A stretch of 64,000 bases of DNA from Enterobacter sp. JUb54 (GTDB lineage: Bacteria > Pseudomonadota > Gammaproteobacteria > Enterobacterales > Enterobacteriaceae), in NCBI RefSeq assembly GCF_014298075.1, contig NZ_CP060418.1:1736001-1800000 (forward strand), given 5' to 3'. The first letter of the stretch is position 1; every line of letters begins with the position of its first letter. This document shows, one piece after another, positions 55,335-63,808 of the stretch. The notes under the pieces are model-generated. The model had not been told where the DNA came from, made no database searches, and worked only from the letters and a program-made list of their open reading frames with translations. The translations under genes were made by a program, and so were the position numbers.

Positions 55335-56483
55335 TCAGGCCGTTTCGATACTGGCGCGTTCTGGCAGCACCCCGCGCTTCATCTCCGCCATAACCAGGCT
55401 GGCAATGTCGGCATGCTGATGCACCTTGCCGCACTGCAGAATAATCTGCCGCGCATTATCGTAGCCCGGTGCCCACAGTCGGTTATTCATCAACACGTCT
55501 TTATAGATGGCGATCAGCGGCTTCTTCCACGCCGCGGCCATATGCACGACCGAAGTATCCGGCGAGATAATCAGGTCGGCGCCGGCAATTAACGCCATCG
55601 CGTGATGCAGGGTCTTAAACGGGTTGATGCTTACCCCTTCCGGTAACGGGAGGCGGATTTCATTCCGGTGATCGAGCAAAATAATGTGCACGTCAGGATA
55701 GGCTTCGCGCAGCCTGTCGATGATGACCGCCAGCTGCTCCTGCGACAAACTGCGGTCGGCATGGCCGGCAAAAATATTAATAACCACCTTTCTCCCGGCT
55801 AAACCGTCGAGATAAGCGCGGACCTGCTGATTAATATCCGCAGGGATATGCAGGTCATATCTCTCAAGGTGGCTGGCATCAAGATGCAGATAGTCGGCAA
55901 TAAAGGTAAAGGTATTGCTGACGTGCCAGTTTTCACAGTCAAAGGCAAATGATTTGGTGTAATGGTTAATCGATGCCCATTTATTAAAACCCAGTACCGA
56001 TTTGGCTTTTATTTGACGCAGTAACAGCATGCGGTGTATGGGCATATCGAATAACGAAGGATCGATAACAATATCGTACTTATTATTCGCCAGCTCATTA
56101 ATAACAGACTTAGGAACGTTATGGGTGAATTTTCGCAGGAAATCGCTTGAGGATACATTTTCTGCTTCATAGATCCGACGAATACTGAGATGATTTTTCA
56201 TGACCAGGCTGTTCGATTTGGTCAGCAGAAAATCGACGATATAGCCCGACTCATGCAGGCATTTCACCAGCGCCGAATCGACAACGACATCGCCTATTGC
56301 CCCTTCATTGCGCATCAGCAGCACCGTTTTCGCCGGTGATAATGCGGTGTCATTGCGCTTGTGGTTGTCCCATAACGTTTTCGCAATATAAACACGCATA
56401 ACATTGCGAACTTTCTTAGTAAAGTAATTACGGCGCCTGTTCAGCTCCCTTATTTTTTTGAATTTTCGGGGGGATACGCGCAC
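55335..56483 (-). CDS. Glycosyltransferase family 9 (heptosyltransferase-like); start probably frameshifted
   Basis: A family-9 glycosyltransferase of about 382 residues, related to LPS heptosyltransferases. LLMRNEGAIGDVVVDSALVK is the N-domain, and ADLIISPDTSVVHMAAAWKKP is the donor-binding region. The long frame begins only at a GTG (56483) without a ribosome site. A well-spaced CGAGG precedes ATGATG at 56505/56502 in another frame that ends after 25 codons. The two frames meet at a run of six C (56468-56473, minus strand). With five C, one continuous 388-389-residue protein would result. E. coli has no gene here. Confidence 0.8.
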   Translation of the reverse strand: MRVSPRKFKKIRELNRRRNYFTKKVRNVMRVYIAKTLWDNHKRNDTALSPAKTVLLMRNEGAIGDVVVDSALVKCLHESGYIVDFLLTKSNSLVMKNHLSIRRIYEAENVSSSDFLRKFTHNVPKSVINELANNKYDIVIDPSLFDMPIHRMLLLRQIKAKSVLGFNKWASINHYTKSFAFDCENWHVSNTFTFIADYLHLDASHLERYDLHIPADINQQVRAYLDGLAGRKVVINIFAGHADRSLSQEQLAVIIDRLREAYPDVHIILLDHRNEIRLPLPEGVSINPFKTLHHAMALIAGADLIISPDTSVVHMAAAWKKPLIAIYKDVLMNNRLWAPGYDNARQIILQCGKVHQHADIASLVMAEMKRGVLPERASIETA

Positions 56484-56775
56484 CGCGCGTGTTTGCTTTC
56501 ATCATAACCTCGTAACCACAATCAATAACATTCCTGCTGGTTTTGTTAAGGACTAAATAAAATGAGAAAAGTTCGATTGCGTAATATAAATCCTTACGCC
56601 AGCAGCATTCCAGCATTTTCCTTTGGAGACAAAATGAGTAAATTATGAATTAATTACGAATAATACCGCAGGTTATTAATGCCACCTCACTCAGATGGCG
56701 ATTGCCGCCACCAAAGGTTTTCATCTGTTAAGAAGAAGCTTATGCTGATGGTTTTGCCAGGGTGGACGTCACAAA

Positions 56776-57276
56776 ATGAACGAGCCGGAAAAACAGGATA
56801 CCCATCGTCAGTTGCTCGAATTGCTTGATAACCATCAGGCGCACTATCGGGTGGTAGAACATGATGCCGTGGGCAAGTGCGAAGCCGTATCAGAAATTCG
56901 CGGCACCGCGCTGGGCCAGGGCGCAAAAGCGCTGGTCTGCAAAGTCAAAGGCAATGGCGTGAATCAACATGTGCTGGCGATCCTCGCCGCCGACCAGCAG
57001 GCCGACCTGTCGCGTCTGGCGCAGCATCTTGGCGCGCGCAAAGCCTCACTGGCCAGCCCGGCCGAGGTCGATGCCCTTACCGCCTGCGTTTTTGGCGCCA
57101 TTCCGCCTTTCAGCTTCCATCCTGCGCTGCGGCTGATCGCCGATCCGCTGCTGTTCGACCGCTACGGCGAAATTGCGTTTAATGCCGGCCTGCTGGAGAA
57201 ATCCATCATCCTCAATACCGCCGACTATCTGCGCATTGCCCGTCCGGAGCTGCTGGCGTTTCGTCGCGAAGCCTGA
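56776..57276 (+). CDS. yeaK: YbaK/EbsC-type aminoacyl-tRNA deacylase YeaK
   Basis: A 166-residue editing protein of the YbaK/ProX superfamily. CEAVSEIRGTALGQGAKALV (about residues 35-54) and the KVKGNGVNQHVLAILAADQQ block are almost unchanged from E. coli YeaK. E. coli YeaK deacylates misacylated tRNA such as Ser-tRNA(Thr). The ribosome site is weak (GGGTGG well upstream). Confidence 0.92.
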   Translation: MNEPEKQDTHRQLLELLDNHQAHYRVVEHDAVGKCEAVSEIRGTALGQGAKALVCKVKGNGVNQHVLAILAADQQADLSRLAQHLGARKASLASPAEVDALTACVFGAIPPFSFHPALRLIADPLLFDRYGEIAFNAGLLEKSIILNTADYLRIARPELLAFRREA

Positions 57277-57338
57277 CGCTGGCTCTGGCGTGCCGCTGGT
57301 GATTGTTATGCAGATGCATGAATACACGGCCAGAAAGT

Positions 57339-57386
57339 AAAAAAAGCCTGTTTACTCACGCTATTACGCGTAAAGTAGACAGGCTT
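57339..57386 (-). terminator. Minus-strand terminator between yeaK and yeaL
   Basis: Read on the minus strand, AAGCCTGT pairs with ACAGGCTT with additional inner pairing, followed by seven T (57345-57339). No minus-strand gene lies just upstream. The nearest is nimR, ending at 57842, whose mRNA would then run antisense across all of yeaL. Confidence 0.7.
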
Positions 57387-57411
57387 ATTCTGTTGGCAAG
57401 GATCCCTTTTT

Positions 57412-57858
57412 ATGTTCGATACCACCCTGTTTATTCTGCTGGGGCTGGCCGCGTTGGGTTTTGTTAGCCATAACACCACCGTCGCCATTTCTATCCTCGT
57501 GTTAATTATCGTCCGCGTGACCCCGCTCAACGTCTTTTTCCCGTGGATTGAAAAACAGGGGCTGACGATCGGCATTATCATTTTGACTATTGGCGTGATG
57601 GCGCCGATTGCCAGCGGCACCCTGCCGCCGTCGACGCTCCTGCACTCATTCGTGAACTGGAAATCGCTGCTTGCCATTGCCGTCGGGGTGTTTGTCTCGT
57701 GGCTCGGCGGACGCGGCGTGGCGCTGATGGGCTCGCAGCCACAACTGGTGGCCGGGCTGCTGGTCGGCACGGTGCTGGGGGTGGCGCTGTTCCGTGGCGT
57801 ACCGGTTGGTCCGCTGATTGCCGCCGGGATTATCTCGCTGTTTATCGGGAAGTCGTAG
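57412..57858 (+). CDS. yeaL: DUF441 inner membrane protein YeaL
   Basis: A 148-residue membrane protein with about four helices, matching E. coli YeaL ([17 protein letters not shown], then [17 protein letters not shown]). Function is unknown. Its 3' end overlaps the convergent nimR by 17 bases. Confidence 0.93.
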   Translation: MFDTTLFILLGLAALGFVSHNTTVAISILVLIIVRVTPLNVFFPWIEKQGLTIGIIILTIGVMAPIASGTLPPSTLLHSFVNWKSLLAIAVGVFVSWLGGRGVALMGSQPQLVAGLLVGTVLGVALFRGVPVGPLIAAGIISLFIGKS

Positions 57859-58636
57859 TCAGGCTCGCCAGGTAGCGTCCTGGTGTCTGCCCCAGCCCCT
57901 TTTTGAACATGGTAATAAAGGCGGTGGTCGAGTCGTAGCCGAGGGTTTGCGCCGTCTGCTGCACCGTCTGGCCGCGAATCAACATTTGCAGGGCCAGGAT
58001 CAGCTGCAGTTGATGGCGCCAGCGACGAAAGCTCAGCCCGGTTTCTCGCACCACCAGACGCGCCAGGTTGCGTTCGCTCATGGCAAACTCTGCGGCCCAC
58101 TGCCCCAGAGTCTGCCAGCGCGCCGGATCAACCGCCATCACCTCCGCCATTTGCCGGATCCGCGGATGGGCGGAAACCGGCAGCTGCAGATGCTCCTGTG
58201 GCTGCTGCGGCAGCTCGTCAAATAACACCTGAACCAGCCGCTGAGTTGTCGGATGGGTTAACTCCGCCCCACTCCGGGCGGCAAGCGCCAGAATCAATTC
58301 ACGGACCAGCGGCGAGATTTTTAGCGTACAGCAGTGCTGCGGCATCGCTGCCGCCTCAGGCTCAATAAACAGAAAGCTGATTTGCGCTCCGGGCGTGGCG
58401 CGGTTGCTGTGGGGCATCAGCCCGGGAACCCACACTGCATACTGCGGCGGCACCATCAACATGGCGTTTTCCACCTCGCAGGTGAGCGCGCCGTGCAGCG
58501 CGAGAATCAGCTGGCCTTTCCGGTGCTGATGCTGCGCAATAAACTGCTCATCCTCCACCACCTGAATGCGAAACGCCAGGGCCGCTTCGTGACCGCTGTC
58601 GGGGTCGTAGCCGTCGAGACCGAGTCCAATCATCAT
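57842..58636 (-). CDS. nimR: AraC-family repressor NimR (YeaM)
   Basis: A 264-residue regulator with a cupin-like N-terminal domain and a C-terminal AraC HTH ([20 protein letters not shown], about residues 229-248). In E. coli it represses the divergent exporter gene nimT. Two ATG codons in a row start it, without a strong ribosome site. The 97-base nimR-nimT gap would hold the operator. Confidence 0.92.
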   Translation of the reverse strand: MMIGLGLDGYDPDSGHEAALAFRIQVVEDEQFIAQHQHRKGQLILALHGALTCEVENAMLMVPPQYAVWVPGLMPHSNRATPGAQISFLFIEPEAAAMPQHCCTLKISPLVRELILALAARSGAELTHPTTQRLVQVLFDELPQQPQEHLQLPVSAHPRIRQMAEVMAVDPARWQTLGQWAAEFAMSERNLARLVVRETGLSFRRWRHQLQLILALQMLIRGQTVQQTAQTLGYDSTTAFITMFKKGLGQTPGRYLASLTTTSR

Positions 58637-58733
58637 TTTGTCCGATATTAGCGATAATCTGTCATTTTAGCTTGATTTAAACAGCGAGCAAACGCGCTAT
58701 GGTAAGCGCCCTGTTTATTCGCCAGAGAACGTT

Positions 58734-59921
58734 ATGAGTTCTGTTTTATCTTCTGCTACCGGCCGCCGCAATCTGCTGCTGATTACCGGTATTTTATTGA
58801 TTGCCGCCACGCTGCGGGTCACCTTTACCGGCACCGCCCCGCTGCTGGATGCCATTCGCGCTGAATATGCGCTGACTACTGCACAAACCGGGATGCTCAC
58901 CACGCTGCCGCTGCTGGCCTTTGGCCTGATCTCGCCGCTGGCTGCCGGCGTCGCCCGACGCTTCGGCATCGAACGTAGCCTGCTGGTCGCGTTGATACTG
59001 ATTTGCCTCGGTATCGGCCTGCGTTCGTTGCCTTCAACCTTCCTGCTGTTTGGCGGGACGGCGATCATCGGTTGCGGTATTGCCCTGGGCAACGTTCTGC
59101 TGCCGGGCTTAATCAAGCGCGATTTCTCGCAGCACGTTGCCCGAATGACCGGGGCCTATTCGCTCACCATGGGCGGTGCGGCGGCGCTGGGTTCGGCGAT
59201 GGTGGTCCCGCTGGCCATGGCTGGCTATGGCTGGCGCGGCGCGCTCCTGATGTTGATGATCTTCCCGCTGCTGGCGTTGCTGTTCTGGCTGCCGCAATCG
59301 CGTAAGCCGTCGGTCGCGCCGTTGACCGGCTCCGGCGCGATGCATAATCGCGGGATCTGGCGCTCGGCGCTGGCGTGGCAGGTGACGCTATTCCTCGGCA
59401 TCAACTCGCTGGTGTATTACGTGATTATTGGCTGGCTGCCCGCCATCCTGCAGAGCCTCGGCTATAGCGAAGCGCAGGCAGGCTCCCTGCACGGCTTGCT
59501 GCAACTGGCCACCGCCGTACCGGGCCTGGCGATTCCGCTGATCCTCCATCGGCTGAAAGATCAGCGCGGGATTGCGATTCTGGTGGCTTTACTGTGCGCC
59601 ATCAGCGCCGGCGGCCTGTGGTTCTGGCCCGGACAAGCGGTATTGTGGACGCTGATCTTTGGGTTTGGTTCCGGTGCAACGATGATCCTCGGACTGACCT
59701 TTATTGGTCTGCGCGCCAGTTCCGCGCATCAGGCGGCGGCGCTGTCGGGTATGGCGCAAGCGGTCGGCTATCTGCTGGCAGCCTGCGGGCCACCGTTGAT
59801 GGGGAGAATACATGACGCCAATGGCAACTGGCAGATTCCGCTGCTCGCCGTGGCGCTGATTTCGGTGGTGATGGCGGTGTTTGGCGCCCTCGCCGGTCGT
59901 AACCGGGAGATAGCCGGATAA
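58734..59921 (+). CDS. nimT: MFS exporter NimT (YeaN)
   Basis: A 395-residue major facilitator with twelve predicted helices, in the CynX/NimT family. The family motif RVTFTGTAPLLDAIRAEYAL is at the N-terminus. E. coli NimT exports 2-nitroimidazole. GAGAACGTT precedes the ATG. A perfect 20-base palindrome follows the stop at 59941-59960. Confidence 0.93.
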   Translation: MSSVLSSATGRRNLLLITGILLIAATLRVTFTGTAPLLDAIRAEYALTTAQTGMLTTLPLLAFGLISPLAAGVARRFGIERSLLVALILICLGIGLRSLPSTFLLFGGTAIIGCGIALGNVLLPGLIKRDFSQHVARMTGAYSLTMGGAAALGSAMVVPLAMAGYGWRGALLMLMIFPLLALLFWLPQSRKPSVAPLTGSGAMHNRGIWRSALAWQVTLFLGINSLVYYVIIGWLPAILQSLGYSEAQAGSLHGLLQLATAVPGLAIPLILHRLKDQRGIAILVALLCAISAGGLWFWPGQAVLWTLIFGFGSGATMILGLTFIGLRASSAHQAAALSGMAQAVGYLLAACGPPLMGRIHDANGNWQIPLLAVALISVVMAVFGALAGRNREIAG

Positions 59922-59940
59922 CCCGCCACTCTCCTGCTAA

Positions 59941-59960
59941 GCCGCCAGCATGCTGGCGGC
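59941..59960. repeat. Perfect palindrome between convergent nimT and the amidotransferase gene
   Basis: GCCGCCAGCATGCTGGCGGC is fully self-complementary, with no T run. It can fold as a hairpin in either transcript. Confidence 0.6.
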
Positions 59961-59982
59961 ATCTTCACGTCGGATGGCGAGG

Positions 59983-60675
59983 TTAATGGATCGCCGCATG
60001 TAACAGCGCCTGCACCAGCGGCGACGGGCGGCCCTCCAGGGCGTTACGCTCATGCTGGAACAAGGTCGCCACAAAGAACGGATGGGTGACCAGTTCCACC
60101 GCGCGGATTTCCCCTTCGTCATCCCAGCCGGTAACCCGCAGATCGCCCTGCTCCAGTTCAGCCGCAAAGCTCTCAGAGATACCGTAGTTGCAGTGGTAAC
60201 CCTCTTCGATATTATCGCGGCCATAGGCGCGCGCAATCAGGGTGTTGGCGCGCAGTTCAATCGTGTCCGTTTTTTCCACCAGCGAACAGCTTAATGGCGC
60301 AATGACCATCCGCCCTTCGGTGTCGGTTTCCGCATGCGCCGCATCCTGCCAGCCCAGCACATTGCGGGCATACTCGATAATCGCATGCTGAAAACCACCG
60401 CAGGTTCCGAGGAACGGCACGCTGTTTTCACGGGCAAATCGAATAGCGGTAAACGCGCCTTCGGCGTGTTGGTACGGGCTGGCGGGCACCACCCAAATCG
60501 CATCGTAGTCGGCGAGCGCATCGGCATCGTGAATATCGCGGGTTGCCAGCCAGTCATAGCGTACCGGCAGTTCCATGACGGCGGCGGCATCATCGATAGC
60601 AAGGGGGATCGCTTTATGGGCAATCACGTCAGGATTGTAGTCACCAACCAGGGCAATACGCAGGGGGGAGTTCAT
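59983..60675 (-). CDS. CTP-synthase-C-terminus-like glutamine amidotransferase
   Basis: A 230-residue class I glutamine amidotransferase-like protein without a synthetase partner domain. The nucleophile is the Cys of PFLGTCGGFQHAIIEYARN (about 93), and the His/Glu pair is probably THPFFVATLFQHE near the C-terminus. It resembles the stand-alone CTP synthase C-terminal-region-related family. The ammonia acceptor is unknown. AAGGAAC precedes the ATG. E. coli lacks it at this site. Confidence 0.8.
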   Translation of the reverse strand: MNSPLRIALVGDYNPDVIAHKAIPLAIDDAAAVMELPVRYDWLATRDIHDADALADYDAIWVVPASPYQHAEGAFTAIRFARENSVPFLGTCGGFQHAIIEYARNVLGWQDAAHAETDTEGRMVIAPLSCSLVEKTDTIELRANTLIARAYGRDNIEEGYHCNYGISESFAAELEQGDLRVTGWDDEGEIRAVELVTHPFFVATLFQHERNALEGRPSPLVQALLHAAIH

Positions 60676-60859
60676 AGCAGGTTCCTTATGTCATAGCGAT
60701 TTTCGGGCAACACAAGGACGCTCAGGTTAGCGATCTCGGGCGCAGAACACAATCCCTATTTTTGCGCGGACCTCCTGCCATTTTTGGGGCGCTTTCCTGC
60801 GGGTAATTTCCAGCTGAAGGCGTTATGGTATAGCGCAGAACAACACCGGCGGACGAAGT

Positions 60860-61369
60860 ATGAAGAGCAAGATTCTGGTCAGCGCCTGCCTGATGGGGTT
60901 TCAGGTGCGTTATAACGGCAGTGGAAAAGCGCAGCTTGCCGGGATGCTGGCGCGCTGGCAGCAGGATAACCGGCTGGTGATCCACTGCCCGGAGCTGGCC
61001 GCCGGGCTGCCGACTCCGCGGCTTCCTGCCGAAATTGTCAGCGCCCAGGGAGCAGAGGTAATGCAGGGTCGGGCGCAAATTGTTGAAAGCAGCGGTCAGG
61101 ATGTCACGGCGCACTATCAGCTGGCCGCCTGGCTGGCGTTGCGGGCCGCCCAGGAGTCCGGTTGCGATGCCGCGTTATTAACCGATGGCAGCCCAACCTG
61201 CGGCAGTCAGTTTATCTATGATGGCACCTTCAGCGGACAGCGAAAGCCGGGCTCAGGCGTCGCCGCCGCCCTGCTGCGCGAGCACGGTATTACGGTGTTT
61301 TCCGACGGGCAGGTACCCCAACTCCTCGCCTGGATGGCGGCAAGAGAGAACAACGATGATCCATTGTAA
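60860..61369 (+). CDS. DUF523 protein, possible TudS-type desulfurase
   Basis: A 169-residue protein of the DUF523 family. Conserved cysteines Cys10 (VSACLMG), Cys43 (IHCPELAAGLPTPR) and Cys114 (DGSPTCGSQ) match the pattern of the iron-sulfur thiouracil desulfurase TudS, so removal of sulfur from thiopyrimidines is a reasonable hypothesis. Another cysteine is at 102. Its stop overlaps yeaO by 14 bases, which couples the two. E. coli lacks it between yeaN and yeaO. Confidence 0.85.
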   Translation: MKSKILVSACLMGFQVRYNGSGKAQLAGMLARWQQDNRLVIHCPELAAGLPTPRLPAEIVSAQGAEVMQGRAQIVESSGQDVTAHYQLAAWLALRAAQESGCDAALLTDGSPTCGSQFIYDGTFSGQRKPGSGVAAALLREHGITVFSDGQVPQLLAWMAARENNDDPL

Positions 61370-61703
61370 ACGAGTATACGATCCGGCAGACCCCAGCGAT
61401 GGTTATCGTGTCCTGGTGGACCGACTCTGGCCCCGCGGGATCAAAAAAGAGGCCCTGCTGCACGATGAGTGGTGTAAAACGCTCACCCCGTCCACGGCGC
61501 TACGTCAAGCGCTGCACGGCGGGGTGATCGACTTTAACCATTTCAGTCAGCAATATCGCGACGAACTCGACACCCACCGTGACGAGGGACTGCGCCTCGC
61601 CACGCTGGCTCACCAGCAGCCGTTAACCTTGCTGTATGGTGCCAAAGATACCCGGCAAAACCATGCGCTGGTGCTGGCCCAGTGGCTGGAGACGCTGGCC
61701 TGA
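61356..61703 (+). CDS. yeaO: DUF488 protein YeaO
   Basis: A 115-residue protein of the DUF488 family, the same length as E. coli YeaO. The conserved block is VLVDRLWPRGIKKEALLHDE and the end is LLYGAKDTRQNHALVLAQWL. No function is established. The ATG at 61356 lies inside the end of the DUF523 gene. Confidence 0.92.
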   Translation: MIHCKRVYDPADPSDGYRVLVDRLWPRGIKKEALLHDEWCKTLTPSTALRQALHGGVIDFNHFSQQYRDELDTHRDEGLRLATLAHQQPLTLLYGAKDTRQNHALVLAQWLETLA

Positions 61704-61713
61704 TAGCGGTTCA

Positions 61714-61956
61714 TCAGGATTTGTCAGGATGGTCGCGACGCCAGAGCGCCCATTCGTCGATTGTTTCGCCGCCTGGCAGTTTACAGTCCGAACGCGCACC
61801 CTGCGGAGTTTGCACCGGGATCAGCGTTCCGCCTTTCTGCGTACAGTAAACGGCAGCCGGGTTGGCCATGCCAATCTGTTGCGGCGGTGGCGGCGCATCC
61901 TGTTGCTGAGCACAGCCGGCAAGGGCCAGCGGCAGCATCATCGTCATCCACTTCAT
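61714..61956 (-). CDS. yoaF: DUF333 outer membrane lipoprotein YoaF
   Basis: An 80-residue lipoprotein. The lipobox LALAGC gives Cys15, followed by a proline-rich linker and the DUF333 domain (IGMANPAAVYCTQKGGTLIP, then CKLPGGETIDEWALWRRDHP), close to E. coli YoaF. Function is unknown. It is convergent with yeaO and is the last host gene before the prophage. Confidence 0.93.
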   Translation of the reverse strand: MKWMTMMLPLALAGCAQQQDAPPPPQQIGMANPAAVYCTQKGGTLIPVQTPQGARSDCKLPGGETIDEWALWRRDHPDKS

Positions 61957-62096
61957 GTCGGTTCCTTTTTTGTACAGAGCGCGTATTCGCCCTGATTCTT
62001 CATGGTTTCTCCATTTTACCTACACTTTTGCCCGGTAGAGTAGCCTTGTTCTCGAACTGACCAGAGAACAGATCATTCCATAATCAATGAGTTTTT

Positions 62097-62125
62097 CCCC
62101 GTCGCCCCCGACGGGGCTTTTTTTT
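62097..62125 (+). terminator. Orphan terminator at the host/prophage boundary
   Basis: CCCCGTCG, loop CCCC, CGACGGGG, then C and eight T. No plus-strand gene precedes it (yeaO ends 394 bases earlier). A promoter-like CTGACC-N16-CATAAT at 62057-62084 is close upstream. It could end a short RNA or be part of the attachment core, since P2-like phages can use an sRNA terminator as attB. Confidence 0.7.
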
Positions 62126-62192
62126 GGGATTTAATAAATTGAAATAAAAGGATTTATTTCAAAAATGTCCACATATCGACCACATTGACAAG

Positions 62193-62222
62193 AATAGCCC
62201 CCTTTCCAGGGGGCTATTTTTA
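62193..62222 (+). terminator. Hairpin at the 3' end of ogr
   Basis: AATAGCCCCC (62193-62202) pairs with GGGGGCTATT (62209-62218), followed on the plus strand by TTT. It abuts the ogr stop. As a terminator it would stop plus-strand reading into ogr. Confidence 0.7.
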
Positions 62223-62471
62223 TACTGCAAGACTAAGTTGACTGTTCCCGTAATGAGAAGCCGGGAAAGCATCGCCGGGGATAAATCCTGGCGGCAAAGG
62301 ATCTGCGCTGGTTGAGCGCTTCGTCACTCTGCGCTCTACGGTGTTAAGTGTCGTGAATGACTCGCTACATTCAAGATTCTGGCATTGATGGTATTGCCGG
62401 ATGGTGAACTCGCTTAACCGGCGGCTGGTGCGGGTGCGGGCGTTTGCGCCGCAGTAGGGACAAACAAACAT
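62220..62471 (-). CDS. ogr: Ogr/Delta-like late transcription activator
   Basis: An 83-residue zinc-binding activator of phage late genes. Zinc is held by CPYC (Cys4, Cys7) and CQNLEC in YHQCQNLECSESF. It matches P2 Ogr in the first 50 residues. It recruits host RNA polymerase alpha to late promoters. The ATG at 62471 is chosen because the domain starts there. Confidence 0.92.
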   Translation of the reverse strand: MFVCPYCGANARTRTSRRLSEFTIRQYHQCQNLECSESFTTLNTVERRVTKRSTSADPLPPGFIPGDAFPASHYGNSQLSLAV

Positions 62472-62514
62472 GATGATCTCCCATAGGGAGTTGAACTCAC
62501 GCCTATTATGGCCG

Positions 62515-63654
62515 CTACTGTTCAGTTTCTGCAATCCAGTCGCTTATTTTCGCCTCAAGCTCCATTTTCGTGGTAAATCCGTTATCACCGATCACATGTT
62601 CCGCTCTGGCAATTATCCAATCCTGAGTATCGATTTCAGGCTTAAAGCCCGACACGGTCAGATGCATACCCGGGTATAAATCGGCGCGGCCGCGCGCCAG
62701 GGTTATCGAAAACTGTGCCGCGCCTTTCTGGAGCTGTATCCATTTTGCCGCAGCTGCGCGCCTGGCCGCCGTTTCGTTCTGATAGGTTTTACGCAAAACA
62801 TACACGTTACCTTCAGCGCCCTCCATGTAATCCCCTTCCGGGCGGCTGCTTTTCTCCTCAGCCTTTTTTCTGGCAGTATTTGTTTTTCGCTTAGTGACCT
62901 TGACCGGTTTTTTCTTACCGAAATTAAGATCCAGCCAGTACGCCCGCACACCAGTATAAGCATCACGATCGGCAATGCGGAACCTGTGACGATCTCCGCT
63001 GGCACGGGTGATCTCAGCCGATGGCAGCGCCCTACCGGATGCACTGAGGCCGCCCCCAGGCAGGATAAACAGCAGACAGCCATTTTTCACGGTGGCAATA
63101 GCCCCCAACATCTCCGCCATGCGCGTTAAAAACGACATGTCGCTCTCTTCGGTCTGATCCGCATGGTCGATCTCAATGTCGATCAGGGCCTCGCTAATCA
63201 TCGGCATCAGGTCATAACGCCGGGCTATGGCCGATACCACCCGCTCTACCGTCACATCATGCCAGGACACCTCCCGCCTGACGTTCATCTCTTCGCGAAA
63301 ATCAGCACTGTGTGCGGTGATGTCAATAACATCCGGCGGCCCGCTATGCCCCACCTCGTCAACGGTGTAGAGGCCTTTGTAGATCAACGCCTCACCCAGC
63401 CAGCCGATGGACACCGCCAGCTCCGCACCGCGTGGGGGTAAATCCGTTACTCCGTCAGAGTCATCTACTGACAGAGTTAGCTGGTCAGCATCAAAACCGT
63501 TGTTATCTGTAACAGATAGCGAGGTGATTCGGTCGGCCAGTTCAGTCAGGACGCCCCCACCCAGCGTGATACTAAAATCCGGTGTCTTTACGACCTCACT
63601 TAATTTTTCTACATACGCTTCGGCTGTTGTTGTCAGCGTGTCTGCTATCGACAT
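62515..63654 (-). CDS. P2 gpD-like tail protein
   Basis: A 379-residue counterpart of P2 gene D (387 residues), a baseplate-hub/tail protein related to T4 gp27 and VgrG. Conserved blocks are DRITSLSVTDNNGFDADQLT, GPPDVIDITAHSADFREEMN and AQFSITLARGRADLYPGM. GGGGGAG precedes the ATG at 63654; the upstream in-frame codons look non-coding. It ends 44 bases before ogr, the same D-ogr order as in P2. Confidence 0.9.
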   Translation of the reverse strand: MSIADTLTTTAEAYVEKLSEVVKTPDFSITLGGGVLTELADRITSLSVTDNNGFDADQLTLSVDDSDGVTDLPPRGAELAVSIGWLGEALIYKGLYTVDEVGHSGPPDVIDITAHSADFREEMNVRREVSWHDVTVERVVSAIARRYDLMPMISEALIDIEIDHADQTEESDMSFLTRMAEMLGAIATVKNGCLLFILPGGGLSASGRALPSAEITRASGDRHRFRIADRDAYTGVRAYWLDLNFGKKKPVKVTKRKTNTARKKAEEKSSRPEGDYMEGAEGNVYVLRKTYQNETAARRAAAAKWIQLQKGAAQFSITLARGRADLYPGMHLTVSGFKPEIDTQDWIIARAEHVIGDNGFTTKMELEAKISDWIAETEQ

Positions 63655-63808
63655 AACTCCCCCGTTTTTTGCTGATGATTCCATGCCCGCGCGCGGGGCT
63701 GAATCCCTTTTTGTTGTCAGCGAGCGGGCAGACCGGCAACCAGGCGACGCCAGCAGACTTAACGTTGAATATTGCCCTGAACTCAAAGAGCAACATGATG
63801 GTGAACTT

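Noticed and set aside
57277-57411. Search for the small protein gene yoaI between yeaK and yeaL
   Set aside because: Only a ten-codon frame is present; no YoaI-like membrane peptide is encoded.
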